64,000 nucleotides of DNA from Williamsia soli (GTDB lineage: Bacteria > Actinomycetota > Actinomycetes > Mycobacteriales > Mycobacteriaceae): contig NZ_JAFRDR010000017.1 of the NCBI RefSeq assembly GCF_017377795.1, forward strand, positions 1 through 64,000. The letters are read 5' to 3'. Within the stretch, counting starts at the first letter, position 1, and each line of letters starts with the position of its first letter. A program made the translations under genes and the position numbers. The notes beneath the pieces are model-generated. The model saw nothing but the letters and a program-made list of their open reading frames with translations, did no database searches and was not told the origin of the DNA. This document shows positions 34,624 to 43,682 of this stretch, piece after piece.

Positions 34624-35816
34624 GCGGAGCCGCCTGGGTCGACATCCTGGTGATCGGGATCGCGGTGCTCGCGGCCGCGTCCGGATATCGGCAGGGCGCG
34701 GTCTCGTCTGCGATGGCCTTCATCGGGGTCCTGCTCGGCGCCGCCGCCGGAGTGTTGCTGGCACCGCATCTGATCCGCAACATCGAGGATCAGCGCTGGC
34801 GGCTGGTCGCCGGGGTGTTGCTGCTTGTCGCGTTGGTGATCGTCGGTGAGATATCCGGCATGGTCCTCGGCCGGGCAGCTCGCAGCGGTATCCGGACGTT
34901 GTCGGTGCGCCGCGCCGACTCGGTGGTCGGTTCGCTGCTGCAGGCCGTGGCGGTGTTGCTCGCGGCGTGGGTGCTCGCCACCCCGATCAGCACGTCGGCG
35001 CAGCCCGAGATCGCGAGCGCGGTCCGGGAGTCGCGGGTCATCGAGGAGATCAATTCGATCGCCCCGGAATGGATGCAGCGGCTTCCGCGCGAGTTCTGGG
35101 ACATGTTCGACAGCTCCGGCCTCAAAGAGGCCATCGGGCCGTTCGGGCGAACGCCGATCACCAGCGTCGAGCCCCCGAATCAGGACCTGCTCGACCAGCC
35201 GATCGTCGATCAGGTGCGCCCCAGCGTCGTCAAGATTGAGGGCATCGCGCCCAGCTGCAACCAGGCCCTCGAAGGCAGCGGTTTCGTCGTCTCGCCCGAA
35301 CGGGTCATGACCAACGCCCACGTGGTGGCCGGGACGACCACGCTGCACGTGGTCGCCTCCGACGATCAATTCGACGCCACCGTGGTCTATTTCGACCCGG
35401 CGACCGACATCGCCGTGCTCGACGTCCCCGGGTTGCAGGCACCCGCGATGCGGTTCGCCGACAAGTTGGCCAAGACCGGTGAGGACGCGATCGCTCTCGG
35501 CTACCCCGAGGCCGGACCGTTCAACGCCAGTGCCGAGAGGGTTCGTGAGGTGATCCAGCTCAGGGGCCCGGGCATCTATCCGAACACCTCCGTCACCCGC
35601 GAGGTGTACACCGTGCGCGGATCGATCCGGCAGGGCAACTCGGGCGGACCACTGATCAATTCACGCGGCGAAGTGCTCGGTGTCGTGTTCGGCGCGGCCG
35701 AGGACCCGGCCAGCGAGACCGGGTTCGTGCTGACCGCGGATCAGGTCAAGCCTGGGTTGGCGGAGTCCGAACGCCTCAGCACCGCCGTCGACACCCAGAC
35801 CTGCGTCCATTCCTGA
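34620..35816 (+). CDS. marP: Membrane serine protease MarP
   Basis: 398 residues. Four N-terminal TM helices (CvpA-like: 7-20, 30-48, 62-84, 103-121) and an extracytoplasmic trypsin-fold protease with H234 ('MTNAHVVAG'), D263 ('DPATDIAVLD') and S341 ('RQGNSGGPLIN'). C213 and C395 match the disulfide of M. tuberculosis MarP (C214-C395), which activates the protease under oxidation and is needed for acid resistance. GTG start overlaps the Nudix stop. The membrane thioredoxin in the same operon could act on this disulfide. Confidence 0.96.
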   Translation: MSGAAWVDILVIGIAVLAAASGYRQGAVSSAMAFIGVLLGAAAGVLLAPHLIRNIEDQRWRLVAGVLLLVALVIVGEISGMVLGRAARSGIRTLSVRRADSVVGSLLQAVAVLLAAWVLATPISTSAQPEIASAVRESRVIEEINSIAPEWMQRLPREFWDMFDSSGLKEAIGPFGRTPITSVEPPNQDLLDQPIVDQVRPSVVKIEGIAPSCNQALEGSGFVVSPERVMTNAHVVAGTTTLHVVASDDQFDATVVYFDPATDIAVLDVPGLQAPAMRFADKLAKTGEDAIALGYPEAGPFNASAERVREVIQLRGPGIYPNTSVTREVYTVRGSIRQGNSGGPLINSRGEVLGVVFGAAEDPASETGFVLTADQVKPGLAESERLSTAVDTQTCVHS

Positions 35817-35820
35817 CCGG

Positions 35821-36753
35821 TCAGCGGCCTGCGAACTCGATCAACCGGCGGTTGACCTCATCGGGCGACTCCTGATGGGCGTAGTGGCCGCTGTCTGCGA
35901 TCTCGGTGAGGTCGAGGTGGGCTGCCCATTTGGCGCTGGCCGCGAGGGTCGGACGACGGATGTAGGTGTCGAGTTCGCCCCGGACCGCCAGCACCGGGAT
36001 CTGTAGGCGCTTGTCCATCAGTTCCAGGAAGCGGCTGCCGTCCGGACGGAACTGTGATCGGAAGGCCCAGCGCCGGTACTCCAGGCTGCTGTGTGCGACG
36101 CCGGCGATCTGAATCGCCGACCGGTTACGGGCTGCGGTGTCGGCGAAATCGTCGGTCGTCGGCCAACGCAGTCCGGCATTCTTGCGCATCATCTCTTCGA
36201 TCATGGCGCCGTCGTCGCGGATCAGGTCGCGTTCGGCTGTCCGCGGGATCTGGGCCCGGAGAAATCCGGCCAGGAACGCCTTGCGTTGAGCGGGATCGCG
36301 CAGGCTGGCGTCCTTGAGTGCCTGCGGATGGGGCGAGGCGATGACGACCATGGAGCGCACCGACCGCGGATGCAGGGTTGCAGTCGCCCAGCCGACGAGC
36401 CCGCCGTCGGCGTGACCGACGATCGTGGCGTCGGCGTGGCCCAGCGCACGGATCAGCCCGTCGGTGTCACCGGCCAGGGTCCAGCCGTCATAGCCGCGCG
36501 GCGGTTTGTCGCTGTCGCCGTAGCCCCGCAGGTCCACCGCGACCGCCCGGTAACCGGCAGCGGTCAGGGCCGGGAGCTGGTGACGCCAACTCCACCAGAA
36601 CTCCCCGAATCCATGCATGAGCAGGACCAGGGGACGATCGGTACGGGGCTGATCGGCACATTCGACCGCGTGCAGCCGAACCCCGTTCGCCCGCACGTCA
36701 TGGTGCCGCCACGGGCCCGCGAAACGAACGGTCGACGGGTCCGGGGATACCAA
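35821..36753 (-). CDS. Alpha/beta-hydrolase, epoxide hydrolase type (EphE-like)
   Basis: 310 residues from TTG 36753, preceded by AAGGG. Oxyanion motif 'HGFGEFWWSWRHQL', nucleophile elbow 'IVGHADGGLV' with Asp116 in place of serine (the epoxide hydrolase/dehalogenase state), cap domain, and a C-terminal 'GHYAHQESP' histidine. 'RGELDTYI' supplies the acid. Homologue of Rv3670. It starts 5 nt after the holin-X gene and is convergent with marP. Substrate unknown. Confidence 0.88.
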   Translation of the reverse strand: MVSPDPSTVRFAGPWRHHDVRANGVRLHAVECADQPRTDRPLVLLMHGFGEFWWSWRHQLPALTAAGYRAVAVDLRGYGDSDKPPRGYDGWTLAGDTDGLIRALGHADATIVGHADGGLVGWATATLHPRSVRSMVVIASPHPQALKDASLRDPAQRKAFLAGFLRAQIPRTAERDLIRDDGAMIEEMMRKNAGLRWPTTDDFADTAARNRSAIQIAGVAHSSLEYRRWAFRSQFRPDGSRFLELMDKRLQIPVLAVRGELDTYIRRPTLAASAKWAAHLDLTEIADSGHYAHQESPDEVNRRLIEFAGR

Positions 36754-36757
36754 CCGC

Positions 36758-37276
36758 TCAGCCCTTGAACGCCTTGGCGGCGCTCGGCTTGCTCAGGTCG
36801 GCCGCAGGACGAACTGGATCGTCGTGTCCGGACGGCAGGACGTCGGGGAGGTGTTGCACGGACGCGATGGTCTTCTTCGGTCCGGTCATCTTCTTGAAGA
36901 CTATGTATCCGACGAGACCGGTGATGATGGCCGCGACGAGAAGTATCAGGAAGACGATGCCGAAAGCTGCCCAGCGTGGCAGCCACTCGGACAGCAACTC
37001 GCCCAGGAACCAGAAGAAGAACAGGCTGGCGTAGAGCGCCACCGTGAGCGCCACGATGATCAGCCCGGAGCCGATCGCAGCCTTCTTCGCCTCGCCTGCG
37101 AGCTCCGCCTTGGCAAGCGCCAATTCGGCACGGAACAGGGTCGACAGATGCTTGGTTGCTTCTTTGACCAGGGCCCCGACACTCGGATCGCCGCCGGGGC
37201 GCACGTTCGGGTCGGACAACGGGATCGACGAGACGTTCGGCGGAACATCTCCCGATGGGCGGTCGTCCAGCGTCAC
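36758..37276 (-). CDS. Actinobacterial holin-X/phage-holin-like membrane protein
   Basis: 172 residues from GTG 37276, selected for its GGAGGA ribosome site 6 nt upstream; the frame is open to 37315. An N-terminal amphipathic helix ('LSTLFRAELALAKAELAGEA') and two TM helices ('LIIVALTVALYASLFFFWFL', 'IVFLILLVAAIITGLVGYIV') are the PF07332 pattern, followed by a basic tail. Rv3669 position. The family is abundant in actinobacteria and probably shapes or stabilises membranes; no lysis role is implied. Upstream of and coupled to the epoxide hydrolase. Confidence 0.85.
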   Translation of the reverse strand: MTLDDRPSGDVPPNVSSIPLSDPNVRPGGDPSVGALVKEATKHLSTLFRAELALAKAELAGEAKKAAIGSGLIIVALTVALYASLFFFWFLGELLSEWLPRWAAFGIVFLILLVAAIITGLVGYIVFKKMTGPKKTIASVQHLPDVLPSGHDDPVRPAADLSKPSAAKAFKG

Positions 37277-37468
37277 TACTACTCCTCCATCCTCGGACAC
37301 GACATCCGAGACCACCCGGACGTTCGACTTTCGCAGCGCCGGGGTTTGTAGGCCTTATGTTGCCATGCCAGGATTGATTGCAGGCTCATCGGACCTTTTA
37401 CGCGGGTAGGCGGCCTTTCCGACCAGGCGGCTGCCGGCGTGAGAGTACATGTCACACGAAAGGCGACA

Positions 37469-37975
37469 ATGCCCACGTACCCGCTCGAACCCTTCGATCT
37501 GGACTTTTTCGACACGGCGCCCATCACCCACAAGTTCTCGGTGAACCTGCCCGTGTCACCTGAGCGTGCTTGGGGCGAACTGAGCAGGCAGAACACGTTG
37601 GACTGGTGTCGCCTGATCAAGGCGATCAACTTCACCTCGCCTGCTCCCTACGGGGTCGGGACCACGCGTTCGGCCGAGCTGGCGCCCGGATATGCGCGGC
37701 TGTCGGAGCGGTTCTTCGTGTGGGACGAAGACCCCGACACAGGGCGGTACCGCCACGCCTTCTACGTCGAACAGGCGAATGTTCCGAGCCTGCGGAAGTT
37801 CGGCGAACTCAGTGAGATCGAGCCGGCGGGCAGTGGCTGCAGGTTCACGTGGTCATTCGCCATCGAGCTCGCCGGTCCCATGGGGAAGGCGTCCAAGTTT
37901 GCCCTTCCGGTGACCAAGAAGGCCTTTTCGACCCTCGAAACCGACACGGTCAAGTACTTCGCGACCTTGAGCTGA
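37469..37975 (+). CDS. SRPBCC-family (START-like) protein
   Basis: 168 residues from ATG 37469 (AAAGGCG upstream). Ligand-binding helix-grip fold: 'FSVNLPVSPERAWGELS', 'YGVGTTRSAEL', 'YVEQANVPSLRKFGELSEIE', 'GCRFTWSFAIEL' and a long C-terminal helix 'FSTLETDTVKYFATLS'. The family binds lipids or polyketides or acts as a polyketide cyclase; no catalytic residue can be assigned. It stands alone, convergent with acs. Confidence 0.82.
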   Translation: MPTYPLEPFDLDFFDTAPITHKFSVNLPVSPERAWGELSRQNTLDWCRLIKAINFTSPAPYGVGTTRSAELAPGYARLSERFFVWDEDPDTGRYRHAFYVEQANVPSLRKFGELSEIEPAGSGCRFTWSFAIELAGPMGKASKFALPVTKKAFSTLETDTVKYFATLS

Positions 37976-38093
37976 CATCCCATGGTGTGATTCATCATCA
38001 ACTTTCTGACTCGAATCGGTCCAGCGATGGAGAACAGCGGCTGGCAGATGTCAGTCAGGTCATACTTCGGTTGGAGGCGCGGTGCGCTTTTCG

Positions 38094-38168
38094 CCCTGAG
38101 ATCGTCCCCATATGCGGGGTCCGAGGGAATAATGCCATCGGACAACGCATCTGGGGACGATCTCAGGG
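38094..38168. repeat. 75-nt long imperfect hairpin between the SRPBCC gene and acs
   Basis: CCCTGAGATCGTCCCCA (38094-38110) pairs perfectly with 38152-38168. After one mismatch ATGCG pairs with CGCAT (38112-38116, 38146-38150), then after a 2x2 internal loop GTCCGA pairs with TCGGAC (38119-38124, 38138-38143), leaving a 13-nt loop. No U-tract follows. It is unlike the other terminators of the window. Confidence 0.8.
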
Positions 38169-38197
38169 GAATTCGTCCGTACCTGCGCTGCTGTCGA

Positions 38198-40141
<1,944 letters not shown>

Positions 40142-40214
40142 CGGTTCCCTTTCAGCTTCTCGGCCGCCCGGAATCGGAGTCGAGCGGCGGCCTGTGGCCC
40201 GTATCGAGGGTCAC

Positions 40215-40248
40215 TGTGTTGTGCACCACATGATGTCTGCGGCATCAT
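40215..40248. promoter_or_regulatory. Crp-like site and palindrome between acs and the RamA-like gene
   Basis: TGTGTTGTGCACCACA (40215-40230) has two mismatches to TGTGA-N6-TCACA. Immediately next to it ATGATG (40230-40235) and CATCAT (40243-40248) form a palindrome with 7-nt spacing. Both lie in the 140-nt divergent promoter region and could serve acs, the regulator gene, or both. Confidence 0.5.
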
Positions 40249-40281
40249 CTACTGCAATAGCCCCGAAAGTGGATAGTGCTG

Positions 40282-41118
40282 ATGAGTGTCGACAACATCG
40301 TGCTCCGCCCCAGCGATCGCGAACTGGTGCGGGCCACGAGTGCGCGCTTGAGACGGGTCACGGGTATCCCGGTCGTCTTCGGAGGTCTGCGCGACCAGGG
40401 CGCCATTGCGGTGACCGAATCGGTGGGGCACCAGACGGCAGCACTACGCACGATCACGGTGACCCCGCAGCGTGGCCTCGGGGGTCTGATCTGGCTGAAC
40501 AAACGCACCACGCTCATCCGCGACTACGGTTCGGCCAGCGAGATCACCCACGACTTCGACGACCAGATCCTCGGAGAAGGCATCACAGACCTCGCTGCGG
40601 CGCCGATCGTCGTCGACGGATCGGTGCGCGGCCTGATCTACGCGGGCTGGCGCGGGGGCGGTCATCTCGCGGACGACGCGGTGGCGGCGCTGTCCGTGGA
40701 AGCGGGCCGGGTCGCCGCCGAACTGCGCACCCGAGATGAGGTCGATCGACGCCTCGGAGCGATGGCTGCGGTGCAGCAATCGCAGATCCAGGCTGTCGAG
40801 TGGCTGGACGAGATCCGCGACATCGCGGCGGTCTCCGGAGACGACGAGACCCGGCGCCGGCTGCTCGACCTCGTTGATCAGATCGGTGGCGCGCGTCCGT
40901 CCGGTGAACCCGCGGTGCCTCTCACACCCCGTCAGCTCGAGGTGTTGTCGCTGGTCGCGATGGGTTTCGGTAATCGGGTGGTGGCGGATCGGCTCGGGTT
41001 GACCGTCGACACCGTGAAGACCTATCTCCGTGCGGCAATGGTCCGGCTCGGAGCGCACAACCGCCATGAGGCCGTGGTCAAGGCCCGTGCCGCGGGGCAC
41101 GTTCTCGATCTGCTCTGA
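40282..41118 (+). CDS. LuxR-family regulator with GAF-like domain (RamA-like)
   Basis: 278 residues from ATG 40282 (GTG 40276 also in frame). The N-terminal ~150 residues form a GAF-like sensor ('IPVVFGGLRDQGAIAVTESV', 'GLGGLIWLNKRTTLI', 'APIVVDGSVRGLIYAGW'). The C-terminal HTH is 'LTPRQLEVLSLVAMGFGNRV' continued by 'TVDTVKTYLRAAMVRLGAH'. Length, domain order and location beside acs fit C. glutamicum RamA (282 residues), master activator of acetate genes. In M. tuberculosis this position holds the dpp transporter instead. Orthology to RamA is inferred. Confidence 0.75.
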   Translation: MSVDNIVLRPSDRELVRATSARLRRVTGIPVVFGGLRDQGAIAVTESVGHQTAALRTITVTPQRGLGGLIWLNKRTTLIRDYGSASEITHDFDDQILGEGITDLAAAPIVVDGSVRGLIYAGWRGGGHLADDAVAALSVEAGRVAAELRTRDEVDRRLGAMAAVQQSQIQAVEWLDEIRDIAAVSGDDETRRRLLDLVDQIGGARPSGEPAVPLTPRQLEVLSLVAMGFGNRVVADRLGLTVDTVKTYLRAAMVRLGAHNRHEAVVKARAAGHVLDLL

Positions 41119-41157
41119 CTACGGAGGGTCGACGTGTGCGAAGTACTCTGACTTCTC

Positions 41158-41910
41158 GTGACTGATCCTTTGGGGCCGCTGCTCGAGATGCCCGGCGTGC
41201 TCGAGGCGGCGGACCGGGCGCGCGACGCACTCGCGGCCGCCCACCGGCACCCCGCAAATCTCCGGGGCTGGGACAAGACGGCGACCGAAGCATCGTGGCG
41301 AGCGGGTCGGTCGTCGGCGGCCATCGACGGCGGCAGCATCGAGCTGGTTCGGGACGGCGATTTCGACGAGCCCGTCCTGTCCGGGGCGATGCGGGTGGCG
41401 CAGGCGCTCGATGGGGAGTCGTTGCCACAGATGCTGGCCGTGTGGACCCGGGCGCCGCTGCAGGCGCTGGCCAGGCTGCACGTGCTCGCCGCCAATGAAC
41501 TGACGGACGATCCCGAGCTGCTGGGACGACCCCGCGCCGATCGTGAGCTCGACCAGAGGCTGGCCTTGCTCGCGCAGCTGGTCACCGGAGCGACCAAGGC
41601 ACCGGCGCCGGTGCTCGCCGCGGTGGTGCACGCGGAACTGCTCGCGCTGGAACCCTTCGTCTTCGCGAACGGGGTGGTGGCGCGGGCTGCCTCGCGGCTG
41701 GTGTGTGCGAGTACCGGACTCGATCCGCACAACCTCGGGGTGCCGGAGGTGACCTGGTTCAAGCGGCTACAGCAGTACCGCACGCTGTCGGCGGCCTTCG
41801 GAGCGGGGGACCCGGAAGGTATCCGCGGTTGGCTGGTGCTGAGCAGTGAGGCCTTGGAGGCCGGAGCGGCCGAGGCGAGATCCATCGCCGATGCCGCGCG
41901 CGCTCAGTAG
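41158..41910 (+). CDS. Fic-fold protein with degenerate active-site motif (Rv3662c-type)
   Basis: 250 residues from GTG 41158; TACTCT ends 8 nt earlier. Overall helical layout of Fic proteins: 'GRSSAAIDGGSIEL' (50-63) resembles the usual 'SS.IEGN' N-terminal segment, and 'LEPFVFANGVVARAASR' (164-180) lies where HPFxDGNGRxxR should be. In that motif His is E165, Asp is F169, Gly is A170 and the first Arg is V173, while P166, F167, N171, G172 and R176 remain. AMP-transfer by the standard mechanism is therefore not expected. Often mis-named oxidoreductase. Function unknown. Confidence 0.7.
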   Translation: MTDPLGPLLEMPGVLEAADRARDALAAAHRHPANLRGWDKTATEASWRAGRSSAAIDGGSIELVRDGDFDEPVLSGAMRVAQALDGESLPQMLAVWTRAPLQALARLHVLAANELTDDPELLGRPRADRELDQRLALLAQLVTGATKAPAPVLAAVVHAELLALEPFVFANGVVARAASRLVCASTGLDPHNLGVPEVTWFKRLQQYRTLSAAFGAGDPEGIRGWLVLSSEALEAGAAEARSIADAARAQ

Positions 41911-41939
41911 CTGCGTTCGGTCGATACTCGTTGTGACAG

Positions 41940-42266
41940 AGAAGAAATCAAGTGCGGGCAACGCACTGCGGGCGGCCTCCGGGTCGCTCATGCGATTCCC
42001 GTCGGCCGCCCGCTAGCACGGATCCGAGTTACCAAGCGTGCTGTGGTGGTTGTGTGGGATGACCTAGGCAGAGTTGTCCGCCGCCGCCTCACATGCGTTC
42101 CCACCCAAAGGAACTCATCTGAATACGACGCCGAATCTCGCAGGCCCACAACCTGGTGCCTCCCGCGGCGTGCTGCGCGTGGGTGCTCGATATCCGTGCT
42201 GGGAGTGCGTGGTCAGGAGTCCGTGCCTTCTCTTCCGGTCCGAACTTGGCTTCCCGCGCTTTCCGT
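41940..42266 (-). ncRNA. Probable Ms1/MTS2823 RNA (RNA polymerase core-binding sRNA)
   Basis: The space between the Rv3661-type HAD gene and the Rv3662c-type gene is where M. tuberculosis encodes the abundant ~300-nt MTS2823, homologue of M. smegmatis Ms1. On the minus strand a promoter TTGATG (42301-42296), 17-nt spacer, TAGAAA (42278-42273) predicts a start near 42266. A compound hairpin (41968-42013, GCGGGCGGCC arms with inner stems) and a second hairpin (41951-41967, AGTGCG/CGCACT) are followed by TGATTTCTTC, giving a transcript of about 320 nt. No credible coding frame exists here. Identity rests on synteny and size, not alignment. Confidence 0.6.
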
Positions 42267-42272
42267 AACTAC

Positions 42273-42301
42273 TTTCTACACCGTGACCACGGTCACATCA
42301 A
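42273..42301 (-). promoter_or_regulatory. Promoter of the Ms1-like RNA with strong Crp-like site
   Basis: CGTGACCACGGTCACA (42282-42297, plus strand) is a near-perfect palindrome and differs from TGTGA-N6-TCACA at one base. It sits between and partly over the -35 TTGATG and the -10 TAGAAA on the minus strand, so binding would most simply repress. Confidence 0.55.
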
Positions 42302-42390
42302 GGGGTCAGTCGTCTCGAATTTGCAACACGCCTTTTCCCTTGGGCTAAAACGCTTTTCACCACCGGCGCCCGCGTGGCGAACGCAGGTGG

Positions 42391-43227
42391 TCAGCGCCGC
42401 CGGCGGTGCAGTGCCGTGTAGGTGAGGGCGCCCGCAATCATTGCGCCCAAACCCACTGCAGCCGAGGCCGTCACGGTGACCGGGGTGGCCGCGGGCAGTC
42501 GGCTGCGCAGTGATATCGGTTTCGTGAACGAGAGCATCGGCCACCCCTGGGCGGAGGCCTCCTTGCGCAGGGCGCGATCGGGGTTGATGACAGTCGGGTG
42601 GCCGACTGCGCGCAGCATGGGTAGGTCGGTGATCGAGTCGGAGTATGCGAAGCACTTCGACAGGTCGTACCCGACCGATGCCGCGATCTCGTTCATCGCG
42701 ACGACCTTCTCGTCGCCGTAGCAGTAGAACTCCACCTCGCCCGCGTATTTGCCGTCGATGACCTTCATCCGGCTGGCCATCGAGTAGTCGGCACCGAGCA
42801 TCTCGCCGATCGGTTCGACGATCTCGGTACCCGACGCCGAGACGATGACCACGTCGTGTCCGCGCGCCTTGTGGCCGGCGATCAGGTCCGCCGCTTCTGC
42901 GAAGACCAGCGGGTCGACGATGTCGTGGAGGGTCTCGTGGACGATCGACGACACCTGCTCGACATCCCAGCCCGTACACATCGCGGTCACGTGCTTGCGC
43001 ATGCGCTCGACCTGATCGTGGTCGGCCGCCGACAGCAGGAACATGAACTGCGCGTAGGACGATTTCAGGACGGATCGGCGATTGATCAGACCCTGATCGA
43101 AGAACGGGCGGGAGAAGGCGAGGGAGCTCGACTTGGCGATGATCGTCTTGTCGAGGTCGAAGAACGCGGCGATCCGCGTCGTACCGGGGGACCTCGGTCC
43201 ACCGTCTGCCGGCTTGAAAGCGGTCAC
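42391..43227 (-). CDS. HAD-family phosphatase, SerB-like, with C-terminal membrane helix (Rv3661-type)
   Basis: 278 residues from GTG 43227; TACCCT (43234-43239) ends 6 nt earlier on this strand, so the longer open frame to 43305 is not used. HAD motifs: 'FFDLDKTIIAKSSSLAF' (DxDxT), 'VIVSASGTEI' (motif II), conserved lysine region, and 'AYSDSITDLPML' (motif IV DxxxD). The C-terminus has a hydrophobic helix ('TASAAVGLGAMIAGALTYTA') and RRRR end, so it is membrane-attached. It resembles the phosphoserine/lysophosphatidate phosphatase group; substrate unknown. Confidence 0.88.
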   Translation of the reverse strand: MTAFKPADGGPRSPGTTRIAAFFDLDKTIIAKSSSLAFSRPFFDQGLINRRSVLKSSYAQFMFLLSAADHDQVERMRKHVTAMCTGWDVEQVSSIVHETLHDIVDPLVFAEAADLIAGHKARGHDVVIVSASGTEIVEPIGEMLGADYSMASRMKVIDGKYAGEVEFYCYGDEKVVAMNEIAASVGYDLSKCFAYSDSITDLPMLRAVGHPTVINPDRALRKEASAQGWPMLSFTKPISLRSRLPAATPVTVTASAAVGLGAMIAGALTYTALHRRRR

Positions 43228-43338
43228 CCGTCGAGGGTACGTGGGGCTACCGTATGAGGCATTGCTTCGGAGCGCAGTGAACCGGATAACTTTACTTACG
43301 ATCACTTCGTTTCAGCGAAGGGAATCAAATGGTTGAAG

Positions 43339-43369
43339 TTGCAATCAATCCCAGAAACTTGTGTATAGT
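43339..43369 (+). promoter_or_regulatory. Promoter of the 6C RNA
   Basis: TTGCAA (43339-43344), a 19-nt spacer and a strong TATAGT -10 (43364-43369) predict transcription starting near 43376, just before the C-rich hairpins. Confidence 0.65.
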
Positions 43370-43375
43370 CATAGT

Positions 43376-43466
43376 TACCCGGACTTGATCCGGGGCTTTC
43401 AGCCCGACCCCCCGGGGCTGAACGCGACGACCCTGGCCTCCTCCCCCCCTGGCCAGGGTCGTCCCC
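43376..43466 (+). ncRNA. 6C small RNA (B11-type)
   Basis: About 90 nt. CAGCCC (43400-43405) pairs with GGGCTG (43415-43420) around a loop with six Cs (43408-43413). GACGACCCTGGCC (43426-43438) pairs perfectly with 43451-43463 around a loop with seven Cs (43443-43449). C-run loops on two hairpins define the actinobacterial 6C RNA, and the place between the Rv3661-type and ssd genes is that of M. tuberculosis B11. The 5' part can form competing stems (CCCGGA/TCCGGG against GGGCT/AGCCC). The second hairpin also serves as terminator. B11/6C is known to pair with G-rich mRNA sites through its C loops. Confidence 0.82.
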
Positions 43467-43682
43467 ATTTCCGGACCTTTTCGGTCCGCTGAACCACACG
43501 GTCACTGTTTCCTCCCTTACCCTGTCTCAACTGCATGTTTTCCGGAACTCTCGGTGCGTACGGGCTTGCGGGACGCTGCTTTCAGCAGGGAACTGTCCAC
43601 AGATGACAGACACTCCACAGCTTCGGGTCCGACGGGCCGTCAGTCGCCGTCGAAGATGAGCCGACACGCCACGATGGCTTCC

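Noticed and set aside
36758-37276. Prophage signal from the holin-like gene
   Set aside because: The holin-X family is chromosomal and conserved at this locus in Mycobacteriales; no other phage genes are nearby.
42043-42348. Three overlapping plus-strand frames of 64-101 codons
   Set aside because: They lie on the antisense side of the predicted Ms1-like RNA and show no codon bias or ribosome sites.
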